Source of the DNA: Companilactobacillus sp.
Lineage (GTDB): Bacteria > Bacillota > Bacilli > Lactobacillales > Lactobacillaceae
Length of the DNA: 64,000 bases
Assembly (NCBI RefSeq): GCF_022484265.1
Contig: NZ_JAKVLR010000001.1
Coordinates: 1,240,001 to 1,304,000 of the forward strand
Reading direction: 5' to 3'
The notes under the pieces were generated by a model, which was not told where the DNA came from, did not search any database, and saw nothing but the letters and a program-made list of their open reading frames with translations. Position numbers and translations under genes: made by a program. Shown piece after piece: positions 41,944-50,814 of the stretch (positions are counted from its first letter, which is position 1; the number at the start of each line of letters is the position of its first letter).

Positions 41944-42540
41944 TGTATTTTTAGCTGAAGACCAAGAAATGTTAAACACGGCTCTTTCAACCTTATTAAG
42001 TTTAGAAGACGATATCGAAGTTGTTGGAACGGCCACCGACGGTCTTTCCGCCTTCCGTAAGATCACCGATTTAAAACCAGAAATTGCCATTTTAGACATC
42101 GAAATGCCAGAGTTGACCGGTTTAGAAGTTGCCAAAGAACTTCGCTTATTAAAACAACCAATTAAAATAATTATTCTAACCACTTTTGCTCAACAAGATT
42201 ATTTTGAAAAAGCCGTTAAGTATGACGTCAATGCTTATCTGTTAAAGGACAATCCAACAGATGAATTAATCGAAACCATTCATCAAGTTTTAGATGGGAA
42301 AACAATTTTTTCACCGGAATTGGTTAAAACTGTTATTTCAGCCGAAAAAAATCCTTTAACTAAACGCGAATTAGATATCCTAAAAGAGATCAGCACTGGT
42401 GAAAGTTCCAAAGATATCGCCAAAAATGTCTTTTTATCTGAGGGAACTGTCCGAAACTACATCTCTTCAATTTTGAGTAAACAGGTACTAAGTCTAGGAT
42501 CGAAGCACTAAATGTCGCCAAAGAAAATAATTGGATCTAA
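41936..42540 (+). pseudogene. NarL/DesR-family response regulator, frameshifted near the C-terminus
   Basis: ATG 41936 (AAAGGA upstream). Receiver domain with acidic pocket (FLAEDQEM), phospho-Asp in IAILDIEMPEL, Lys in YLLKDNPTD; LuxR-type HTH from LTKRELDILKEISTGESSKDIA. The open frame stops at 42511 after ISSILSKQVLSLGSKH. Inserting one base after 42482 restores LSKLGTKSRIEALNVAKENNWI with a stop at 42540, the normal ending of this family. So a single-base deletion removes the last HTH helix, unless it is a sequencing error. Confidence 0.8.
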
Positions 42541-42577
42541 AAATACCACCTTCTAATCAATTATGAAGGTGGTATTT
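42541..42577 (+). terminator. Terminator of the ABC/two-component operon
   Basis: AAATACCACCTTC/GAAGGTGGTATTT, perfect stem right after the restored stop of the regulator. Confidence 0.85.
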
Positions 42578-42737
42578 ATATATAATTATTATAATTTTAT
42601 TTATTCAAAATCTAATATGCATTAAACATGCTATTCTAACAATTCTGTTTATACTAAAAGATAGAAAGCGGTAACAAAGATATATTAATTAAATCCACTT
42701 TCCAAATCTTATATGTTATAGAACTAGGAACATTATT

Positions 42738-43094
42738 ATGTTTACAAAGAAAATTACATTTGAGAAAACAAATACTTTGAAGAAAGCCATCATTGCCGCA
42801 GTCGCCGCATCAACGATTGGATTAGCAGCAGTCGGAACCAGCACAGTCAACGCCGCAACAACTTCACAACCAGCTGTTTCAACAGAATCAGTCAGTTCCA
42901 CTAAAGCTCCAACAACAACATCAAGCACAGACACTTCATCCGAAACACCTGCCAGCACAACAACGACATCAACAAAACCAACACTATCCGGAATCTTATC
43001 AGAAATCGGCAGTGCAGCCCAAGGATTCTTCGGGTTTGTCGGCAACGTAATGCAAACAATCACCGCATTATTAACATTTTTAAATAAATTATAA
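42738..43094 (+). CDS. Small secreted Ser/Thr-rich protein with hydrophobic C-terminus
   Basis: 118 residues: signal peptide (KKAIIAAVAASTIGLAAVGTSTVNA, cleavage around residue 39), a ~45-residue Ser/Thr-rich linker (TTSSTDTSSETPASTTTTST), then ~35 residues of amphipathic, Gly-rich hydrophobic sequence (ILSEIGSAAQGFFGFVGNV...ITALLTFLNKL). No LPXTG or Cys. The C-terminal part resembles a pore-forming or membrane-inserting helix. I recognise no family; own terminator downstream. Confidence 0.65.
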   Translation: MFTKKITFEKTNTLKKAIIAAVAASTIGLAAVGTSTVNAATTSQPAVSTESVSSTKAPTTTSSTDTSSETPASTTTTSTKPTLSGILSEIGSAAQGFFGFVGNVMQTITALLTFLNKL

Positions 43095-43122
43095 TCATCA
43101 AACAACTTATCAGGAACAAAAT

Positions 43123-43155
43123 AAAGCCACTTCTTAGAAGAAGATGGCTTTTTTT
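43123..43155 (+). terminator. Terminator of the small secreted protein gene
   Basis: AAAGCCA..TTCTT/AAGAA..TGGCTTT with a T-run. The rest of 43156-43340 holds a small CCGAC/GTCGG hairpin near 43230 and nothing else recognised. Confidence 0.8.
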
Positions 43156-43340
43156 GAGTCCTTGATTGTACATGTGCTAGGCAATCATTTTTAAAAGTGG
43201 CGCACGTTATGCTTAATTACGATCCGACGGAGTCGGGAGTACTACCGCACAATTCACAGTGAACAGACTAACCCTAATTTTTTGCAAACATAAGTCACAT
43301 ACCTTATTTCAAAAAAATTTAGAGAGCTTGAACTAACACT

Positions 43341-43517
43341 GTTTAGGCGTAGGACGGAAATCGATGCCCCGACCCAATGGTGGCGTTTATGTTAGTCGAC
43401 GATGACGGCGACTTACATAAAAAGGCAGCTTTGAGATTTTTTCGGGCTTTGAAAAAAGCTCAAAGTGTCTTCACCATGTTCCGGCCGACAAGGGCAATTG
43501 ATTTCCGTCCGGAGCCG
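43341..43517. repeat. Structured intergenic repeat, copy 2
   Basis: Outer stem GGACGGAAATC (43352-43362)/GATTTCCGTCC (43500-43510), 11 bp perfect; inner hairpin TTATGTTAGTCG/CGACTTACATAA with the same single T-T mismatch as copy 1; then AGCTTTGAG...CTCAAAGTGT and GTTCCGGC. It shares CTGTTTAG-CG-AGGACG on the left edge and GTCCGGAGnCGG on the right edge with copy 1. It abuts the 3' end of the UvrA-like gene. Confidence 0.65.
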
Positions 43518-43530
43518 GCTAGCATACCGC

Positions 43531-45807
43531 CTATTCTGCCTTTTCAACCTCTGACTTCAACGCCACCCCGGTTCGTGACTCGGGATCGTTCATACTATCC
43601 TTTGGCGTCCCCTCAAAGCATACTTGGCCACCGTACTTCCCTGCATCTGGCCCCATATCAACCAGCCAATCCGCTTGACTAATCAGTTTCAAATTGTGTT
43701 CGATCAAAATCAAAGTATTACCCTTGTTGACCAAACCTTCAAACAATTCGATCAAACGTTTCGTATCATTCAAATGCAGACCAGTAGTTGGCTCATCCAA
43801 AAAATAGATACTTCCGGTATGATCTAATTCCATCGCCAATTTCACACGTTGGACTTCACCACCAGATAACGTCGTCATCGCCTGACTAAGATTCAAGTAT
43901 CCCAATCCCACTTGATCCAGCAAGCTAACTTTTTTATAAATAGCAGGTACGTCTTTGAAAAAATCTAATGTATCGCTGATCGACATATTCAGCACTTCTG
44001 AAATATCCTTACCATGATACTTGTACTGCAAAGCTTCTTGGCTATATCTTTTGCCATGGCACAGCTCGCAAACTTGAACAACTGGATCCATGAAGGCCAT
44101 TTCAGTGATCATGACACCTTTACCTTTACAACGCGGACAAGCACCCTTGCCGTTGTAACTAAATAGTTGAGTTGATACGCCATCGTTGGCTTTACTGAAC
44201 AATTTTCTAAGTGGATTCAAAATATTCAGATAAGTAGCGGGCGTAGAACGAATATTGATGCCGACTGAATCCTGACTAAGATCGACGTAGTCTTGATCAG
44301 AAACTTCTTGTTTGAAAGCATGCACTAAGGTACTTTTTCCTGAACCAGCAGGTCCAGAAACTACTGTCATCACGCCTTGTGGAATCTTGGCACTGACGTC
44401 ATGTAAATTATGCGAATTAACGTTTTCGACCGATAGCCATGAAGTTGGCTTTCTTGATTCACGAAAGCTTAAAGGTTCCCGTAACATTTTTCCAGTAATA
44501 GTATCGGATTTCAACAATTCTGGATAAGTACCCTTGAACGTCACGCGGCCACCGCCTTTACCGGCTTTTGGTCCAATCTCAACAACATAATCAGCGCCAG
44601 AGATAATTGCTGGATTATGATCAACAATCACCACGGTATTGCCATGATTCTTCAACTTGTTCAGTGATTTAGTAATCAACTGAATATCGTGTGGATGAAG
44701 CCCAACGCTAGGTTCATCTAAAACATAAACTAAATCAGACAAAGAACTAGTCAAATACTTAGCGATTTTGATACGCTGAGCTTCACCACCGGACAAAGTG
44801 TCAGTACCACGTCCCAGCGATAAATATCCTAATCCAATATCGACTAAAGCTTGAATTTTACTGCGAAGTTCTCGGACCATTGTTTTGGCTTTCGGATCAG
44901 AGATGCTATCCAAAAAGTTCAAGACATTTACCAAGTCCATATCACTAACTTCGGCAATATTTTTACCTTCGATTTTTCCTTTTAAAGCGTCTTGATTCAA
45001 ACGTGTTCCATGACAAACTGGACAAGGCTTTCTAGTAACAATTTTCGACAAGGCAGCTTCATGGTGACGTCCGGAAGCACTATGAATAACTGAACGGAGC
45101 ATTCTTGGAACTAGCCCTTCATACAAGGCAGTCCGAGCCCACTGTGCAGGTGGATTCTTGAGTTTTTGACGTGGTGCATGCATGAATAAGTCGTATTCTT
45201 CTTTAGAATAATCCTTAATCTTCTTGTCCAGATCGAACAATCCACTATTACCATACTCTCGCCAACGCCAAGTTCCTGGTTGGAATCCGGTAAAGGTCAT
45301 AGCACCTTCGTTAAGTGACTTATTGGGATCGATCAGCTGGCTTTCGTCAACGTCATCGACATAACCTAAACCTTGGCACTCAGGACACATCCCTTGTGGC
45401 AAGTTAAACGAGAACCACTCAGAATATCCGACCCATGGTTTCCCGATTCTTGAAAACATCAGACGTAGAACTGAATAAATACCAGTGTAAGTAGCTAAAG
45501 TCGACCGCGAGTTACGACCAATCGGCTTCTGTTCAACCACAATAGCTACGGGCAGGTGGTCAATGCTATCAAATTCTGGTTGCCCGTATTTAGGCAAATA
45601 TTGTTGCGTAAAACTAGGAAACGTCTCGTTGAGTTCACGACGCGAAACAGCTGCCATCGTATCAAAAACTAACGATGATTTACCCGAGCCAGATAATCCA
45701 GCAAAGACAGTCGTTTGATGTTTGGGAATATCTATACTGACATCCTTAAGATTGTTTTCGCGAGCGCCATGAATGCTGATGGCTCCATCCGCAAATAAAT
45801 CAGACAT
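43531..45807 (-). CDS. UvrA-like excinuclease ATPase paralogue (short form)
   Basis: 758 residues, shorter than housekeeping UvrA (~940). Two ABC domains: Walker A GLSGSGKSS and GPAGSGKST; signatures LSGGEAQRIKIAKYL and LSGGEVQRVKLAMEL; Walker B VYVLDEPSVGLHP and IYFLDEPTTGLHL. Cys pairs CPECQGLG, CPVCHGTR, CPRCKGKG and CELCHGKR form zinc modules. The shorter length is consistent with loss of the UvrB-binding insertion, as in UvrA2-type proteins linked to drug tolerance. Stand-alone gene. Confidence 0.87.
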   Translation of the reverse strand: MSDLFADGAISIHGARENNLKDVSIDIPKHQTTVFAGLSGSGKSSLVFDTMAAVSRRELNETFPSFTQQYLPKYGQPEFDSIDHLPVAIVVEQKPIGRNSRSTLATYTGIYSVLRLMFSRIGKPWVGYSEWFSFNLPQGMCPECQGLGYVDDVDESQLIDPNKSLNEGAMTFTGFQPGTWRWREYGNSGLFDLDKKIKDYSKEEYDLFMHAPRQKLKNPPAQWARTALYEGLVPRMLRSVIHSASGRHHEAALSKIVTRKPCPVCHGTRLNQDALKGKIEGKNIAEVSDMDLVNVLNFLDSISDPKAKTMVRELRSKIQALVDIGLGYLSLGRGTDTLSGGEAQRIKIAKYLTSSLSDLVYVLDEPSVGLHPHDIQLITKSLNKLKNHGNTVVIVDHNPAIISGADYVVEIGPKAGKGGGRVTFKGTYPELLKSDTITGKMLREPLSFRESRKPTSWLSVENVNSHNLHDVSAKIPQGVMTVVSGPAGSGKSTLVHAFKQEVSDQDYVDLSQDSVGINIRSTPATYLNILNPLRKLFSKANDGVSTQLFSYNGKGACPRCKGKGVMITEMAFMDPVVQVCELCHGKRYSQEALQYKYHGKDISEVLNMSISDTLDFFKDVPAIYKKVSLLDQVGLGYLNLSQAMTTLSGGEVQRVKLAMELDHTGSIYFLDEPTTGLHLNDTKRLIELFEGLVNKGNTLILIEHNLKLISQADWLVDMGPDAGKYGGQVCFEGTPKDSMNDPESRTGVALKSEVEKAE

Positions 45808-45897
45808 ACAAAATACCTCCGTTCTAAATCAAAACGTTTATGAAAAAATGAATACATCTTATAATTCCAATGTTACACTCCTCATTAATTTTGCCCA

Positions 45898-45930
45898 AAT
45901 AAAAAGAACCATCCGCAGATGATCCTTTCA
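45898..45930 (-). terminator. Terminator of the DUF218 gene
   Basis: Minus strand GGATCATC-TGC-GGATGGTTCT with T-run; stem contains wobble pairs. Confidence 0.6.
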
Positions 45931-45935
45931 AAAAA

Positions 45936-47063
45936 TTATCTTTGTAATCCAGGCAATTGCCATACGCCATTGATTCTTAAAACATCATCCATGATGGCAT
46001 TTTTTTCAGCTGATTCTACCTTATGAAGCACTTTCTTATCATCAACTGAAGCAATCTGTGTCATTGTAGGTTGTTTTGCATCAGTCGTAGCACTGTTTTC
46101 AACGATGACTTCAGCCATATTGAACAACAAATATGCTCTTCTCATATGACTAGCTGATGTGATCAAAGTAGCACTAGTAGCCTTATCATTGTTCAAGTCA
46201 CGAATTGAGAACAATGCATTTTCAACTGTGTTAGTCGACAAGTCTTCTTTTTCGATCCGGTTCTTGTTGATTCCTTTAGAAACTAACCATTTTTGCATAG
46301 CTGCAGCTTCAGTGACGCCATCTTGAGGAACACCACCAGAAACCATGATCTTTGACTTAGGATATTTCTTAGCAGCCTTCAAAGTAACGTTCAAACGGTC
46401 CAACATCGTTTTTTGCATCTTGCCATCTTTACCCAAAGCATAGCCAAGCACAACAAAGTAATGATGACTATCTTTTGGTAAGTTGCTAGGAACCTTAGTA
46501 TTGATGTCCAAGTTTTGAATATTATCAGCTTGATGAATGGCATCAGTAAAAGTAGCCGTCTTGGTAGGATTTTGAGCCTCTAATTGACTAATGTTCTCAT
46601 TATAAGTTTGGTCATCCCCATTAGCGTGAGCAAAAGCAGCCAACTTCAAACGAGCGTTGTAATTCTTAGGATGCACCTTCAAAATATTTTTCCAAATGTC
46701 ATTAGCTTTAGAATTCTTATCTTCCATCCGATAGGTAGAAGCCAAGTCCATCTGCAAATTAGTATCTTGCGGATCTAATTTAATAGCCTGCTTGAAAAGA
46801 TGTTCCATGATTCCAAAGTTACTTTTGATAGTAACCCCTTTGAAAATCTTCTTCTCATTTTTCTTAAGCTGACCACCATTCCAATAGTAGTAAATAGCAG
46901 TATTAGTCAGATCAGACACACGCTGTTTAGTCGGCATCGTAGATTGAACATTTTGCTCAACCTTCTCAGCTTGCTTTTGAGAAGTAACAGCAGCCTGAAC
47001 CGGAGCCGGTACAACAAAAGATAAAATAATAGCAGAAAAAAGCAGTTTCTTAGAAAACTTCAT
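45936..47063 (-). CDS. Secreted DUF218 (YdcF/SanA-like) protein with TPR-like N-terminal half
   Basis: 375 residues with signal peptide (MKFSKKLLFSAIILSFVVPAPVQA). Residues ~70-190 look like TPR helices (DPQDTNLQMDLASTYRMED; HPKNYNARLKLAAFAHANGD). The DUF218 domain follows: YFVVLGYALGKDG, SKIMVSGGVPQDGVTEAAAMQKWL, EDLSTNTVENALFS, ITSASHMRRAYLLF. Family members act at the envelope (vancomycin resistance, polysaccharide assembly), mechanism unclear. A cre-like site lies upstream. Confidence 0.8.
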   Translation of the reverse strand: MKFSKKLLFSAIILSFVVPAPVQAAVTSQKQAEKVEQNVQSTMPTKQRVSDLTNTAIYYYWNGGQLKKNEKKIFKGVTIKSNFGIMEHLFKQAIKLDPQDTNLQMDLASTYRMEDKNSKANDIWKNILKVHPKNYNARLKLAAFAHANGDDQTYNENISQLEAQNPTKTATFTDAIHQADNIQNLDINTKVPSNLPKDSHHYFVVLGYALGKDGKMQKTMLDRLNVTLKAAKKYPKSKIMVSGGVPQDGVTEAAAMQKWLVSKGINKNRIEKEDLSTNTVENALFSIRDLNNDKATSATLITSASHMRRAYLLFNMAEVIVENSATTDAKQPTMTQIASVDDKKVLHKVESAEKNAIMDDVLRINGVWQLPGLQR

Positions 47064-47130
47064 AATAACCTCCCCATAATTCCCAAAAATATTATTCCAT
47101 TAATAAAATAACACTGAAATCACCAACAAA

Positions 47131-47144
47131 TTAAAACGCTTACA
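47131..47144 (-). promoter_or_regulatory. cre-like site upstream of the DUF218 gene
   Basis: TTAAAACGCTTACA (+ strand) has one mismatch to TGWAARCGYTWWCA. The rest of 47064-47386 contains an ACGTAT/ATACGT hairpin near 47180, and a minus-strand hairpin GTAACCA/TGGTTA near 47310 with T-run that would terminate the next gene. Confidence 0.5.
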
Positions 47145-47299
47145 AATTTTAAAGAAAATCAAATAAAACCATGACGTATGAAGTTATGGGATACGTAAAT
47201 TTTCGCTCAAAGGGGGCCTTTAGGGATTCTAATCAAAGGGTAACAAATAATACGAGTGATTCGTGGGAAAGAAACGAACCAGATCCAAAATAATAAAAA

Positions 47300-47330
47300 G
47301 ACAAAATAACCAAAATTGGTTACTTTGCCT
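47300..47330 (-). terminator. Terminator after the SLAP-like gene
   Basis: Minus strand AAGTAACCA-att-TTGGTTATTT followed by a T-rich run; lies about 60 bases beyond the stop at 47387. Confidence 0.65.
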
Positions 47331-47386
47331 TCAGCCTGAGACCGTGATAATCACAATCTCCTTTTATTTAGTGTAAATATTTACCC

Positions 47387-47788
47387 TTATAATCCTATGG
47401 TTAACACTGACGTTGTATATACATGGCTATCATCATCCAGCAATAACCAGACGTTGTTACCTATTTGATAGTAGTCTTTTTCTTGATTATCTTTATCAAA
47501 ACATGTGGCCAGCACATCAGTTTTCCAACTAGAGTCCATAGAAACAAAAGTATTTTTTATAGGAACCATTTCACCATTTTTTAATGAATACACTTGGGCC
47601 TTATATCCTCTTACATTAACGTTTGTACCATTCGTATTATTTCCTACCCCAGTATATTTAATTGTTGATGAGACGTTACTGACAGTGTCGAAATTGTTAG
47701 TGACGCTTGCAGCGTTAGATAGATTTGGAAATAAAAATGCAAGAAATACTATTAATGCCAAAAATAAACTATATATAATTTTTTTCAT
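47387..47788 (-). CDS. Secreted protein with SLAP-like (surface-layer) domain
   Basis: 133 residues from ATG 47788, preceded by GGGGGAG; a 10-codon upstream extension would precede the signal peptide (MKKIIYSLFLALIVFLAFLF...NA). The mature part reads YKAQVYSLKNGEMVPIKNTF...SWKTDVLATCFDKDNQEKDYYQIGNNVWLLLDD, reminiscent of the SLAP repeats (KVY...G...KYYRIGNNKWV) that attach proteins to lactobacillar walls. Moderate confidence in the domain; function unknown. Confidence 0.62.
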   Translation of the reverse strand: MKKIIYSLFLALIVFLAFLFPNLSNAASVTNNFDTVSNVSSTIKYTGVGNNTNGTNVNVRGYKAQVYSLKNGEMVPIKNTFVSMDSSWKTDVLATCFDKDNQEKDYYQIGNNVWLLLDDDSHVYTTSVLTIGL

Positions 47789-48099
47789 ATTTTCTCCCCC
47801 AAAGAGAACATACAACACTTAATCACGTTAATCAAACTAAAAATCAATAATTTAATGGTAATCTGTTGCAAAATTTGACATTTTTAGAGATCCCTAACAT
47901 AGTATTTAACCTTAGGTTTTAGAACAAAGAATTTGAACAAGAAATGCGTTAAATATTTTAAAAATAGAGGGGCAAAGTGTTCGGATAAACAAAAAATTTG
48001 CGCAATAAACATTCAATATTCAATCCCTCTCTAAAAGCACCCTCTGACAAATAATTACATAGAGACCCCACCAGAAAAAATTCTCAACAAAAACTAGTC

Positions 48100-48345
48100 G
48101 GAGGGATGGGATTGCGTTTGGCCCAAGTAGAGAGATTCCTCTTAGCAATGCGAAGCAGTGCTTAGTGGAAGGTGCAGCTTGAAGATTGGCGCGGTCTTTG
48201 CGGTAAGCTCCAAGTGTACCCTCTACGTTCCGGTGCCAATTCAGCAATCCCATCCCTCCGGCGGCAGTGGAACTCCAAACAAAGGAACATACGTCGCCCT
48301 TGGCGCGTGCGCCACTGTCTAAAGTGTTGGCTACGCCAACGAACG
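48100..48345. repeat. Structured intergenic repeat, copy 3
   Basis: Outer perfect 16-bp stem GGAGGGATGGGATTGC (48100-48115)/GCAATCCCATCCCTCC (48244-48259); inner hairpin TTCCTCTTAGCA/TGCTTAGTGGAA, again with TTAG opposite CTTA; AGCTTGAAG...AAGCTCCAAGTGT and GTTCCGGTGCC shared with copy 2; 3' module TACGTCGCC..GGCGCGTGCGCCAC and GTTGGC-tac-GCCAAC shared with copy 1 but here outside the big stem. It lies beyond the terminator of the 44-residue gene. Confidence 0.65.
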
Positions 48346-48365
48346 ATCAAGGAAGAAAAAAAGCT

Positions 48366-48393
48366 GACCAGATTACTCTGGTCAGCTCTATAC
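48366..48393 (-). terminator. Terminator of the 44-residue gene
   Basis: AGCTGACCAG/CTGGTCAGCT perfect hairpin with T-rich sequence on the minus-strand side. Confidence 0.75.
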
Positions 48394-48412
48394 TGCTTTT
48401 AATAACTATTAA

Positions 48413-48547
48413 TTATTTAGCAGCTTTTTCATCACGGCTCTTCAAAAATTCGATAACTTTTTGTGTTTGTGCCTTACGTGTTTCTGTATTAGCGGCATTA
48501 ACGGGACGGCGGTGACCTGTCATACCTTTATGTGTATTTTGTGACAT
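48413..48547 (-). CDS. 44-residue basic small protein
   Basis: ATG 48547 preceded by GGAGGAGGG at seven bases, one of the strongest ribosome sites in the window. The sequence starts MSQNTHKGMTGHRRPVNA and continues NTETRKAQTQKVIEFLKSRDEKAAK: basic, hydrophilic, with a helical C-terminal half; no signal or membrane segment. A perfect terminator follows. No family recognised; possibly ribosome- or nucleic-acid-associated given the charge (inference). Confidence 0.68.
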   Translation of the reverse strand: MSQNTHKGMTGHRRPVNAANTETRKAQTQKVIEFLKSRDEKAAK

Positions 48548-48708
48548 CTGAAATCCCTCCTCCCTTTCTTTAAATTCTTAATATCAACCATACCATTATA
48601 ATTGGATACCAAGAATAATTCAACAAGTTTTTTCAGTCAAATATCATTGTAACCATTAACAACCCCATTTGACAACAACTTTTTCAAGGAAGAATTTATT
48701 ACCACAAA

Positions 48709-49167
48709 TTAATTCTTGATCCGATCAAACCAAGATTGGATATCATCATCAGCCTCCAGACCTTCAACAACATGCAAAGACCCTGCCATATCAGCGAAGT
48801 TCCCTTCATATTTATCAAATGAACCCGCGTCCGTATAAAACGGAGCCACAGTCCCTTGGAATCCTTGAATAACTTGTAAAAAGCTATCCACTGGCGAAGA
48901 TGGGGCATTGCTCCACACTGGACCACCAACTAATATAGTTTGGTAATCATTCAAATTATTGACTTGATCTGTCAATTTAGGCAAATTGTGATCTTTGATC
49001 TGCTTAGTTGCAATATCTGAAGTTTCGTACATATCTTGAGAAAAAGTACCTTCGGGCACCTTGATCTCAAAAATATCTGAATCTCCGATCACCACTGCTA
49101 TTTTTTCAGCTAATCTCTTTGTACTACCTGACCACGAATAATATGCAATCAATGTTTTTTTAGACAT
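48709..49167 (-). CDS. Flavodoxin family protein
   Basis: 152 residues. FMN phosphate loop TLIAYYSWSGSTKRLAEKI at the N-terminus, GGPVWSNAPSSPVDSFL in the second FMN loop region. Single-domain electron carrier or NAD(P)H-dependent quinone-type protein. 77 bases downstream of the MFS gene on the same strand, so it may be co-transcribed with it. Confidence 0.88.
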   Translation of the reverse strand: MSKKTLIAYYSWSGSTKRLAEKIAVVIGDSDIFEIKVPEGTFSQDMYETSDIATKQIKDHNLPKLTDQVNNLNDYQTILVGGPVWSNAPSSPVDSFLQVIQGFQGTVAPFYTDAGSFDKYEGNFADMAGSLHVVEGLEADDDIQSWFDRIKN

Positions 49168-49244
49168 ATCAAAGTCCCCCTTGTTACTTACAGGAGAAAC
49201 TTTACACCTTACAGTGGACTTTAAGGCAAATCATTTTTAAAAAA

Positions 49245-50666
49245 TTATTTCTCGCTTTGGTCTCCGCCCTTGTCCTTAACTCTAAAGGCAATGATAAATC
49301 CAAGGATAGCGAGAACTAGTGTGAATGTGAATCCATAATGTGCACCATTAGTAAATGCTAGTGCTTCTGAATGACCGCCATTAGCTAAATAATTAGCTTG
49401 ACCGGTACTCAAAAGAATCGTGGCAATACCGGTAGCAACGGCTCCGATAACTTGTTGGAACGTGTTGATAATGGCAGAACCATCGGCTGATTGATATTCA
49501 TCAAGTGAATTCAATCCATAAGTCTGTGATGGTGACATAGCCATTGGTACACCGATCATCAAAATGATGTGAGCGGCAATAATGTATCCCAGTGAACTGT
49601 GAACGCCACTGAAAATCAACATCAATGAACCAATTACAGAAATCAAAAATCCTAAACGAGACATGATTTTTGCACCAATGTGGTCATAGGCACGACCGGC
49701 GACAAATGATGTTACCGCGTTGATAACGCCACCTGGCAACATAACGACACCAGTCAAAGCAACGGCCACGCCTAGTCCATTTTGCAAGTACATTGGCAAC
49801 AAATACATTGCTGAAAGTGTGATACCAAAATCAATCATTACTAGAATCGAACCAGTTACAAATCTTGGAGTTTTCAAAACTTTGAAATCCAAAGTTGGAG
49901 TTTCAGCATGCAATTGCTGTCTGATATAAATCACTAAGAAAATCAAACCAATTACCAATGCAACAATTGCGATTGGCAGATTTTTACTCAAGAAACTAAT
50001 TCCGAATACGATCAGACCAAAACTAATAGTTGATAGACAAATTGCTAACCAATCAACTTTTGGCTTAGTAACTTCGAAAACCTTCGTCAGATTTTTTTCC
50101 ATGAATGCCAAGGCAATCAATAAGAAAATAATGAATGACCAAAAGATCCAGCGCCATGATAAAGCACCCAACAAGATACCAGCTAAAGTAGGTCCGATGG
50201 CAGGTGCAAACATGATAACTAATGCGGCTACACCCAGGGCAGCGCCTAGTTTATTTGGTGGGAAGGTCCGCATGGCAATCGAGAACATTAGCGGCAAAAT
50301 AATTCCGGTACCGATACCTTGAATCATTCGACCCGCTAGAAGCATGCCGAAATCTACGGCCAATGCAGAAATAATTGAACCAACGATAAAAATCAATAGT
50401 CCAAAACGGACCAAGCCACGAGTTGAAAAATGTTTCGTCAGTAAGCTTGAAAGTGGCAAGACAATCGCAATTACTAGCATGTAGCCAGTAACTAGCCACT
50501 GAGCAGTGCCAGTTTCAATTGAAAAAGCCTTCATGATAGATGGCAAAGCGATATTTAGTGATGTTTCACTTAACATACCGACAAATCCACCGATCAGAAC
50601 ACCCATTAATGCTAAATAAGGATGTTGTAAATTTGTTTTAATTTCTTTTTTATTAGTAGAACTCAT
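49245..50666 (-). CDS. MFS multidrug efflux transporter, DHA2 (EmrB/QacA) family
   Basis: 473 residues, 14 predicted membrane segments. Motifs of the 14-TMS drug/H+ antiporters: LNIALPSIMKAFSIETGTAQWLVTGYMLVIA, GRMIQGIGTGIILPLMFSIAMRTFPPNKLGAALG (motif C region follows). ATG at 50666. Predicted export of toxic compounds. Downstream genes: flavodoxin; upstream: an SDR-type oxidoreductase. Together this looks like a redox/stress detoxification neighbourhood. Confidence 0.88.
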   Translation of the reverse strand: MSSTNKKEIKTNLQHPYLALMGVLIGGFVGMLSETSLNIALPSIMKAFSIETGTAQWLVTGYMLVIAIVLPLSSLLTKHFSTRGLVRFGLLIFIVGSIISALAVDFGMLLAGRMIQGIGTGIILPLMFSIAMRTFPPNKLGAALGVAALVIMFAPAIGPTLAGILLGALSWRWIFWSFIIFLLIALAFMEKNLTKVFEVTKPKVDWLAICLSTISFGLIVFGISFLSKNLPIAIVALVIGLIFLVIYIRQQLHAETPTLDFKVLKTPRFVTGSILVMIDFGITLSAMYLLPMYLQNGLGVAVALTGVVMLPGGVINAVTSFVAGRAYDHIGAKIMSRLGFLISVIGSLMLIFSGVHSSLGYIIAAHIILMIGVPMAMSPSQTYGLNSLDEYQSADGSAIINTFQQVIGAVATGIATILLSTGQANYLANGGHSEALAFTNGAHYGFTFTLVLAILGFIIAFRVKDKGGDQSEK

Positions 50667-50767
50667 CTAAATCCCCCAATTCGTTACAACGGTTGATTAA
50701 TATAACAGAAAAAAATTTTTTTCGTAAGTTAAATTTTCCTTAACAACAAAATATTGTGTTTTGAGAA

Positions 50768-50800
50768 CAAAAAAATACCATTCGCTTTCACGAATGGCAA
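50768..50800 (-). terminator. Terminator of the SDR-like gene
   Basis: Minus strand GCCATTCG/CGAATGGT hairpin followed by seven T. Confidence 0.8.
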
Positions 50801-50814
50801 AATTTAAATCTATA

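Noticed and set aside
43377..43682. 101-codon plus-strand ORF
   Set aside because: Runs through the second structured repeat and antisense of the UvrA-like gene; no start signal.
48020..48350. Minus-strand ORFs of 62-77 codons
   Set aside because: They overlap the third structured repeat, have no ribosome sites, and their composition follows the inverted repeats.
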